DNA of 64,000 nt from Solen grandis (Eukaryota; Mollusca; Bivalvia; Adapedonta; Solenidae): the NCBI GenBank assembly GCA_021229015.1, contig CM037778.1:85402322-85466321 (forward strand), in the 5' to 3' direction. The notes under the pieces are model-generated. The model saw nothing but the letters and a program-made list of their open reading frames with translations, did no database searches and was not told the DNA's origin. How positions within the stretch are numbered: position 1 is the stretch's first letter; each line of letters starts with the position of its first letter. Shown piece by piece: positions 55,025-64,000 of the stretch. Position numbers and translations under genes: made by a program.

Positions 55025-58000
55025 CTGGTGGACAGACACAAGATCTTAGACATTTCTTGCACACATGATGTATCCTAGACCTCAAAGTCAACCAATTACA
55101 GTTCAGATCCATTACAATGTACTCCATTACAATGCAAGAGCTTAATACCATATGGTTCAAGACATGGACATCCAATCTTTCGTGTGTTACTTGTTGGTCC
55201 AAAACAACATGGTACCAGTCTTGGACATCAAATAAAGTGCTAAAATGGATTTACACTGCAGTAAATTGTACCTCTTGTAGGTTTGAATAATTATAATTGT
55301 GCTACATGCAATTACTGTCTTTCATATAATGGTGCATGAAAATTCTATCCAATTAATTTATTAACATGTAGTTTAGAACATGTATGTGATAATAACTATC
55401 ATTTTGTATTTATCTATTTTATAATATATATTTAATTATTATATAAATGAGTTAATTGTCTATATGGTCAACTGTAAAATTATAGTTGACTATTGATGAA
55501 AGATTATGCAAAAAAAAAAAAAAAATATTTTTATTTATTATATATTATTAATATTCATATTCCTGAAGTCCATGCAACATAAAAAAAACCAAGGCAGTAG
55601 AAGAGACCCTACACCATTGACTAGAATGTAACTATCCCATAATTCCAAGCATGCAAATTAGATCAATTACAGTCTATAATGTAGGATTCAAGACCTAAAG
55701 AATCTATAAAGCACAGCACAAATTATCTGCCAAAATTAATGTAACATGCATAGTACCTTCTTATTGTACATATTTACACATATAGTATTTGAATATCTTT
55801 ATATATATATACAAATGTATCATTTCATATCATGATGCACAATTTAGAAATAGGGCAATGAAATATTTCATATCTTATCATTTCGTTTTTAAATCTACTT
55901 ATTAATAAAAAAAAATGTAAAAACTTTACATTTTTAACAAGCATTTGATTTGAAGATTGGGTTAGGATGTATCATTATACAATTTTAGAAGGTAGTTATT
56001 CAATTTTGATAAATGGCAAAATTTGGACTGCAAAAAGAATTAGAGCTGAATCATACATACTTTATGATAATCATATGATTACAAAGGAATGCATGTATAT
56101 TTAACTACAATTACATGTATTTGTTTATACTTAATTATTCAGGAAATAAGATGGTAAAGAAAGAGCCTTTTAAGATGTGAAGCTTTTTTTTCTGATACAG
56201 GAATTAATTATCTACCCAGGAGAAATATATACAGATACTCAGATTGAAATGAGGTAAGTATCTTAATATGGCACAAGCTTTCCCTTTACATTGTTTCTAA
56301 AATGAGCTACATCAACATCCTCTATTTCTGCATTAATTCATTTTTATATATGGACTTTATTGTCTTTCCATCTGTGGGATATCTAATTTATAACTATCAA
56401 TATCTGACATGAAAACAACAAATGTTACTTTAATATCCAAACTATACTTAAGTCCTCTATTCCTCATTGAATATTCCTCACGTAATTGTCTTCACTAAGG
56501 CACTACTTTACCCATCCAATTTTCTCAGGATTTTCTACAAATTCTGTTTTGCAAAACATCTCAATTTGAGATTTTCCAAACCATACATTTTTTTGAAGGC
56601 TTATAATTACATTATTTATTGACCTAGAGTGCAATAACTCTGCAGTCATGTTTCTATTATATTGGACTTACAGAATATATAGCTTTCAATTTTCACCTAA
56701 TTTTGAGTTGAAATTACTTTGAAATACTAAAGTATAATTTTAGGCCCCAACTCAAATCAACATCAATTCTAATAGTCATAAGAGTTCAAGTGTAAAAATC
56801 ACATGGAGTGAGAAAAAGTGAAACCCTTAAGTTCAAGAAAAGAGAAGTACTATGAAAAGACTTCTGTCTCATGAGATGACACATATTTTAACACATATTT
56901 TTAACCACCAGCTGCAGGAACTTTAACTCTGTGTTTATAAAGTAGAACACCATCACATGGAGGTAAAACTGGCTTCTTGTACCTTGTTTCTTGTAGGGAA
57001 AAAAATATTATAATTGATAGATCTACCTGAACAGGATGAAGGGTAAAAAATCATATTCAAATAACAATTCAAGGTTTAGAAAGAGAAGCACAGTTTGATG
57101 CTTTCTCACAGGAGAACTATCAGGGGAAAGTGCTACCCAACTGGTTTAAAACCAGATACTGCTGCCAATTACTTGACCTAATAGTTTCTGCACTGACCAG
57201 AATTCTTGAAAATGACTGCTTTCTATATTCAGAATGCAAGAAACCTCACATAACACCTTGAGCCTATAGGACATTATAATGATGAAGGGTCTTTTAGCCA
57301 TAACCTGACTTGCATACCATACATTCATAATCATCATACAGTAAATTATCTTGCCATGATACAATTTGTACTCAGAAGCCAATTTCCACTCATTCTCAGG
57401 TATCACTGAGTCAATTTTCCTGCATATCTGTCACATTTTTTGAGACACCATAATGATAAAGTGTGCAGGTAAATCTTAAGCTGAACAGGGTGGATTCTTG
57501 CTGAAAGTCAAATTCTACAGCACCATTCACAGAAGACTATCTGATATTGAATTATGTACTGCAGAGTGGTTACTAACCAAACCATCCCAAAAATACATAA
57601 ACTGAAATGCTATAATATGTAGAAAAAATATATTTAAAACCATTAATACTTTTTGTGACTTACTTTTTATACCTTACTTCCAAAAGAAATGTGCAAATTA
57701 GTAAGAATCTTAAAATCAGTCCCTTTTTCCAAGAGCGATGGGAGTCAGAACAAAGTAGACAGAAAAGGTACCTCAGGTTCCCAGAATGAACCTTACATGG
57801 TATATAGATGAGAAGATGGGAGTCCTCAGCAAAAATCAATATTCCATATCAGTTATGTATCAGGTTATTTATTACGAATATCTCTTCAGCTATCTAAACC
57901 TTTTGAAAGTGTAAAAAGAATACTTTTGTCACATTTTCTTATTAAAAAGTACAATGTGTGAAATTATTAAAATAATCATTGTGAAATTCTTTACACCTTA

Positions 58001-58744
58001 ATGTTGAATTAGATAAGTAAAATTACTGATTTTTGCTGGACGCAGAGGAGAAACTTACATGGAAGATAGGTATGATACACAACGACCCATTTCCAGCATA
58101 AACATGCAATAAATTGCGCTAACAGCCGGAAAGATTATAGAGGTACTTGGATATATAGTATTGTCTGAGGTATTCCAACTTTACCGTACCCAAAATTTCT
58201 TTAATAGATATAGCGTATCCTGTGTAAGTCAAAAATACAATATCATGTAACACAAAGGTAAACTCTGTTTAGATGGTATAATATACATGTGCACACAGAA
58301 AGGGAAATAAAACTCTGGGGTGAGGGATTTGTGGCAAAAAAATAAAATACATATTCATCTTCAGCAAAGTCCAAAATACACATGATAAAAGACGGAAAAT
58401 GAATTCAGAAATGAATAGGCAGGTTTTCAACTTTTCTCCCTATAAGAATTGTGTTGTTGTATTGGCACATAGTTCAAGATTTTTCTTGCTTTAAGCCTCA
58501 AGAATATTTTTAAATCGAATACTGCTTTAACTTTTACTTTCACTATCATCAGAAAATGAAATAAATTGATTAGTTTTTCCTAATCAAAAACATTTTGAAG
58601 GGCTTTGGAGCGTCTAATTAGGTTTCTACATGTATACGGGTATCTACTGTAAAAATGATCGACACCCAAATCTGTTTAAAAAAAATTAAGATTTTGATAT
58701 AGGAGATCTAGAAAAGCTGCTTATTCATAAAGAAGTAGGAGTGC

Positions 58745-58964
58745 TTAACCCTCACAATGCTGTGGGCACTTGTGACTGCCTTTGCAACCAGTGTAGACCA
58801 AGATCAGCTTCACAACTGTGCAGTCTGATCATAATCTGCACTGGTTGCTATTCAGTCAATAAATTTTAAGCAAGCACCATTATAAACAACTACATGTACA
58901 TTGGTACCGTCCAAAATGAAGAAAGGACAAGCTCAAGTAATAAATTTAGCATGGTAAGGGTTAA
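58745..58964 (+). mobile_element. TTAA MITE family A, complete copy
   Basis: TTAA at 58745-58748 and 58961-58964 frame the inverted ends CCCTCACAATGCTG and TAGCATGGTAAGGG. The interior includes GTAGACCAAGATCAGC, GCAGTCTGATCATAATCTGC and GAAGAAAGGACAAGCTCAAG. Degraded relatives are at 30220 and 49007. Confidence 0.88.
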
Positions 58965-59484
58965 TGCAAGTGCTTATCAGCAAAATATAATCATGTGATA
59001 TTGAATAGGTGTCTGTCAATGTTTAATCTTAAATGATTCAGCAAATGGATGAATACAAGATGGAAACATCTTGTTTAGCCTGTCTGTGTGCTGTGTAATT
59101 GGAAATATTTGAGACAAAAATAATTCAATTCAGTCCAATGATTATTAGCAAGACGATCCTTGCCATCGGATAATCTACTGTTCCTAAATATTGCATGAAA
59201 GGAAGTCAATATTTTCTGAACTACAAGGAGGTATTTTTGTTTGCAAAAGTCAGAGACTCTACAGTATATAGATCTGTTTGCAATTAGAATCATTTTCAGT
59301 CATTTCAGTATTACATGGTATGGATACACTTTTGATAAGTGCATCATTGTGTACATTTCACTTTTTAACTTTCTTTTTATTAAGGAGTGAATGTTGTTTT
59401 TTTACATTTAAATGCATAATATGATGATGTAACTGAGACAAGTTTATGGTACTGTTAGTACTTTGATTATTTGTGTTACCTGAT

Positions 59485-59643
59485 TACAGTTGAACCTGTG
59501 TTAAGCGGTCAACCTGCATTTAGCAGTCTGTTTTAATATTACCAAACTATGGCATTTTGTTTAACCTTCATTTAGTGACCACCCTGTTAAGTGGTCACTT
59601 TTTCTTGTTCCCTGACTGACCGCTTAAGACAGGTTTGACTATA
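59485..59643 (-). mobile_element. TA-flanked MITE (GGTCAGTCA family), copy 6
   Basis: Minus-strand copy running TACAGTTGAACCTGTGTTAA to GACCGCTTAAGACAGGTTTG, with the internal GTGGTCACTTTTTCTTGTTC phrase. It is slightly shorter than the other copies. Confidence 0.88.
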
Positions 59644-60049
59644 TATTAACAAATGATAAATATATGCTGATGTTATGCTGCTCTAATAACACAGATAAAT
59701 ATGAAAGTCATGATTATACTGGACAGCTGTTAAATAACACAGACTGGTGTTCATGAGATATACGATGGTCAGTGGCATAGTTGGACAGAAAGATAGGGGG
59801 TAGTCAGATATATATTGCTCATACTGAAAATTTAAACTTAAACTTGTAGTTTTCACCATATACAGCAGACTGATCAGTACTTAGTGTCAGTCTGCTGACT
59901 AAGTCTGTAGTACACAAAGGAAAGCTTCAGGTTAGCTTTTCTAGCATTGTGTGTGAAGTTGAAATGAAGTTTTAATTTCCAGTATGAACACTATCATACA
60001 GTTAAACTTTCATTAAGAATATATTGTTCATGTTAATCTGCCATTAAAT

Positions 60050-60500
60050 TGATGATGATGATGATGATATGATGATGATATGATGTCGAGGAGGATACGG
60101 TTTTGGGTATAATGCTATAACTATGAAAAAGATGATAATGCATGATAATGAAGTTGACAATTATGTTACTGATGCTGATGAGAATTGAGATGATGTTGAT
60201 GATTATGTTACTGATGCTGATGAGAATTGAGATGAAGTTGATGATTATGTTACTGATGCTGATGAGAATTGAGATGATGTTGATGATTTATGTTACTGAT
60301 GCTGATGAGAATTGAGATGAAGTTGATGATTATCTTACTGATGCTGATGAGAATTGAGATGATGTTGACGATTTATGTTACTGATGCTGATGAGAATTGA
60401 GATAAAATTGACAATTATGTTACTGATGCTGATGAGAATTGAAATGATGTTGACAATTATGTTACTGATGCTGATGACAATTAAGATGATGTTGATGTTT
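60050..60500. repeat. (GAT)n tract and ~44-base minisatellite
   Basis: A GAT-trinucleotide run (60050-60080) is followed by about eight units, each close to TTATGTTACTGATGCTGATG with AGAATTGAGATGATGTTGA. It decays rightward. The frame at 60335-60580 only translates it. Confidence 0.9.
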
Positions 60501-61205
60501 ATGTGTTTGATGTTGATGAAAAAGATTATAAAGTTGACAATTATGTGACTGATGTTATGAAAATGATGATGATATGACAATAATGTTATGATGCTTTAGT
60601 GATGGCAAAAAGTAAGTGATAACATTGGTGTAAAAGATAATAATCATATACCTATCATTGAAGATAATGACAAAATCATGATTGTGATGATACTGATGAT
60701 TATGATAAATCATTAATTTGTTGATTAATGAAAACTTATATAGTGACTAAAGTAAACAAGTGAAAAGTAATCAACAGTCATATCCAGCCATTCAAAAAAA
60801 TTTTTAAAAAATCAATTTTAAAATATGAATTAATTTTCAGAATCTAAAATTGTTTAATAATACTAAGTTTTACATTGCTAAATCAAAGAAACCAGTGTAA
60901 AATTACAAAAGATTTAAGATTTGCTTCATTCTTGTGTTCTTAATTAATTATTCTGAAAATCAAAATCCTTTTTCCTTCATGTTATTTTGTTATCTGCATG
61001 GAAATTATGGCATGGCCGTATTTAATTTGTAAAACAAAATGGCTGGAATGTGAAGATAAAATTTAATGCAATGACTGGGCTCATTAGTAAACAACTGTGA
61101 TTTGTAGCTCTGTCAGAGTTGGGAGCAACAGAGGAAGAAACACAGCCTAGCAACAATGGACACGTATTTGCTTCAATTTGAGATTCATTTATGTCACCAA
61201 TACAA

Positions 61206-61223
61206 CCCCCACCCCACCCCCCC
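61206..61223 (-). other. C-rich tract (possible G-quadruplex on minus strand)
   Basis: Runs of 5, 4 and 7 C separated by single A. The 7-base run can be split, so four G-runs are available on the minus strand. Confidence 0.5.
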
Positions 61224-63270
61224 AAAAAAAACCAAAAAAAACACAAACAAACAAAAACACCTAAGAAACAGTGACACTCAGTTTCTGTAATTCAATGCAT
61301 GTGAATACTGTTTCATTTATGTTGAACATATGACCAGCTGAGAAGTGAGTCGATCATCAAGAGTAAAGATTTGACCCAATATCACACGGACAAAACATGT
61401 TAGCCGTTAAAGATCCAGATCAGACTGAAAACTCTCCTCAGCCACATCTGGATTTATAGCTGTTCATTGTACTGTCTATGTGTGATTGCAAACAAAGAAG
61501 TAGACTTTTTGTCAAGTTTGAGAGTCCATTGTTGCTGTGTGTGTTTTTAGGAAGAGATGGAAGAGTACAATCCTGATTACCTATGCTGTCGGAAACTTGA
61601 ATGATAGATACACAATGGGTCAGTGAAAAATCACACGAGAAGGATGAACAATATAAATGTAATTGTATATGTGTAAACCATGAACATATATCTATAATTA
61701 TGTCTATACAGAAAATTGTAAATATATATTTATACATGACATTTTTGTATACAGATATTTATTCATACCCCTTCAGCATGCCAATGAGTCAGTAAAATAT
61801 GTAAATACCTTCCCAGTGTTAAGATGTATTCAAACTGACATACAAGCCATCCAATAGCTACACTTGGAAAATAGCTGGTCAATGACTGACATGGTTTACA
61901 CAAAAAAACACATGGTTTTGTTTGTAATACTGTTTGTGAGTAGTTAATACCTAGCCAGGAGTGGAATATACTGCTAAAAACGTGAAAGGTTTGTTGTCTT
62001 AAAGTTCTGAGACAGGCCATGTGTTGGACATACAGACAGATGTAACAAATGGATTCCAAATACCTCCAACACTTGTGGTGAAGGTAAAAAATATTCATTG
62101 ATTTTCTATTTATATTGTTTTTTGTATATCAAATATAAATTCTGTTACAACAGAAAATTATCATGTTTATCAAATATACTTAAGAAAAACCAGTTTCATG
62201 AGTAGAAGATACATAAATACCGGTAAAAGACTTATTGACAAAATTAACAAAAGCTAAAAAACCTACACTTCTAATGTCAGGGGGGAAAACTCTAAAACTT
62301 TAACATTTGTTAAGCATATTAAATTAATGAAAACTCATAACAGGGAAAAAGTTATATAAAAAATAATGATATAAATCTGTTTATTACAGGAGTGAAAGCA
62401 GATGGTTTATTTCATGTACAGTTTCCATGGAAACTATGGTTTATTTCATTTATTTATTTTTACCATGGAAGCGATAGCATTTCTAAAATGTTATTTCAAA
62501 TAGTAAATAAAATATTTTTGAAGCAACAGTAAATCTAAAGATCAATCATCTGATTCCAATCCTCAACACTATAAAATGAATGAAATAAAAATAAAGCAGG
62601 ACTCTAAAACTCACAAATAAAAAATACTGAAATATTTTGACTAGAGTAGATGTATCAATAGATAGTTAAAAAGATCTTAATTAAGTATATCATAACTTTT
62701 ATTTATTTTTTTTTTAAAAAAAGAAAAAAAATCTCATTCTTTTTCTCTCTCTCAAAAAAAAATAAAATAAAATAAAAAATAAAAAAATAAATAACTGAAA
62801 AAAAATGGAGTAAGAGAGTTGAAATTAAATACACAATTCAAACACCAAATTTATATCCTGGTTGAATTAAGAATACTTTTTAACATCTATTGATGCAAAT
62901 AAGCATATACATATTTTTTTTTAATATTGCTGTTTAATTATATACAAACAAATGCCACATTACAGGGATAAAGCAACCAATATATTTATCAAATCTCAAA
63001 GTAAGGATCTGAGTAATGATATTTTTTAAGTTTCAGTGCTGTGTGCATGAAATACAGAAACAATTTTGATAGTGTTTGACCTCCACAACATTGAATCACA
63101 CCCCATGTGATACACAAAAAAAACTTGAAAACAACATTCATGCAACACCAACAACAGAAGAAAAATCTTCAGCCCATAACAAACATAGAACAACTTGAAA
63201 ACTATTGGTGTATTTATACCTTGTCTGGAAAAAAAAATAAAAGTAAGTGAAAAATTTGGTGTAGACATAC

Positions 63271-63337
63271 CTAGGCTGCCAGTGGTGGATGGCTGTTCTT
63301 TCCCTTCCTCATCATCCCCCTCACCTAGTTCATCATC
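63271..63337 (-). CDS. CFAP43/CFAP44-type ciliary protein, acidic linker exon
   Basis: A 67-base minus-strand exon with a CCCTGCAG acceptor and a CTAG|GTATGT donor. It begins in phase 0 and leaves one base, g, which together with gt of the exon at 55024 makes Gly. It reads DDELGEGDDEEGKEQPSTTG then SL, an acidic low-complexity linker between coiled-coil parts. The strong splice sites and consistent phase are the main support, since the peptide itself is not diagnostic. Confidence 0.65.
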
Positions 63338-63814
63338 CTGCAGGGAAAGGAAAATGGGAAGTTATAAACTGTCAGTATAGATGGCATAAGCAGCTAAATT
63401 TATTAATTATCAACTGTTTGCAATCATATTTCTTTCATTTTTTTTCTTGTACATTCCTTTGTGTTAATTCAAAAACATTCTCTTTATATCATGCAAATGT
63501 ATTAACAATTAAATTTCAAAGCTGTAGTCAATATTTAAGTTATGTAATAGAAAGACAGCAACAAATCTAATAACACAACAGTTTTACAAAATGAGTGGAC
63601 ACAATGAATATCTAAAACACAGGTGGAAAATTTAGAAAATTCCATTGTAAGATCCATGAATTTTTGTTAAAAACTGAGTTTAATTTCTTGCCCAGGTACA
63701 GAAATGAAATTAAAGCATAAATGGTTAACTAAAAAAATATTTTAAGGTTTTGGTGACTCAATATTGTTTCTATGTACACAATATCATACTGTTACCATGA
63801 CAACAACATGTTAC

Positions 63815-63899
63815 CGAAGCAATGCTATTTTTTCTCTGGTCGAGCACATCCTCCTCAGACAAGGTCTTAAGTTGACAAATAGGACAGGTTATATCACAG
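63815..63899 (-). CDS. Possible further exon of the ciliary gene
   Basis: On the minus strand an acceptor (GTCTGAAG) could open an 85-base exon: one base, then 28 codons reading CDITCPICQLKTLSEEDVLD then QRKNSIAS, ending at TCG|GTAACA in phase 0, as needed for the acidic exon at 63337. The CxxxxCxxC spacing is unusual. The frame is closed by TGA two codons upstream of the first Cys codon, which overlaps the proposed acceptor. The donor is not strong, and no other evidence links it to the gene. Confidence 0.35.
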
Positions 63900-64000
63900 C
63901 TTCAGACACTGACTTAGTCATGTAGCTTTACTTGTAACCCTCTCTACCTCATTAATATTCATGAACAATAGTATGACTTGATGAATATTAATTCTCTGAA

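Larger units (their letters stand above)
55025..63270 (-). other. 8.2-kb intron of the ciliary gene
   Basis: It contains a TTAA MITE (58745-58964), a TA-flanked MITE (59485-59643), a minisatellite (60130-60500) and a C-rich tract (61206-61223). No further exon with matching phase and splice sites was found by eye. The 57146-57406 and 61763-62098 frames lack any supporting feature. Confidence 0.55.

Overview
The window is AT-rich, repeat-dense animal DNA with spliced genes, large introns and two 100-base assembly gaps (2814-2913 and 52914-53013). Several repeats, such as the GGGCCATGATGGCCC / GAGCACGTTGTGCTC retroposon and tRNA-headed SINEs with a CTGAAATACTGTCG tail, look like those I associate with bivalve molluscs. 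A marine bivalve is therefore my inferred source; nothing in the window proves it. Nearly all open frames of 60-130 codons are chance frames in AT-rich or repetitive DNA and are not annotated.

Four loci look functional. (1) A three-exon plus-strand gene (coding exons 25192-25276, 39528-39641, 42070-42413) whose two junctions agree in splice site and phase. It gives a basic 180-residue protein that I do not recognise. (2) A U1 spliceosomal RNA gene on the minus strand (51260-51423) with the 5' splice-site-pairing end, U1A loop, Sm core and terminal stem-loop, but an altered loop I. (3) Three phase-consistent minus-strand exons, plus a possible fourth, at the right edge (53105-63899). They encode the coiled-coil part of a ciliary CFAP43/CFAP44-type protein. 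(4) A degraded 3' end of a LINE with an in-frame reverse-transcriptase C-terminal Cys/His motif (49640-50790).

The rest is mostly mobile DNA. Positions 1-5645 hold tandemly built retroposons, one with a 27-base target duplication. Positions 5646-11200 hold several foldback or terminal-inverted-repeat (TIR) elements, including an 800-base imperfect palindrome. At 20361-22094 lies a 1.73-kb element with 300-base TIRs, a 6-base target duplication and two small Cys/His-rich minus-strand frames, one a classical C2H2 zinc finger. The 14-kb first intron of the unnamed gene (25277-39527) carries SINEs, MITEs and minisatellites. Positions 42400-49200 carry further MITEs and SINEs. The intron-rich right end (53.0-64 kb) has fewer insertions.

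Across the window I see four tRNA-headed SINE families (two sharing a 3' tail motif), at least three sequence-distinct MITE families sitting in TTAA sites, a six-copy TA-flanked family, and a family built around the palindrome CTTAGCGCTAAG. These elements, not the host genes, account for most of the structure here.
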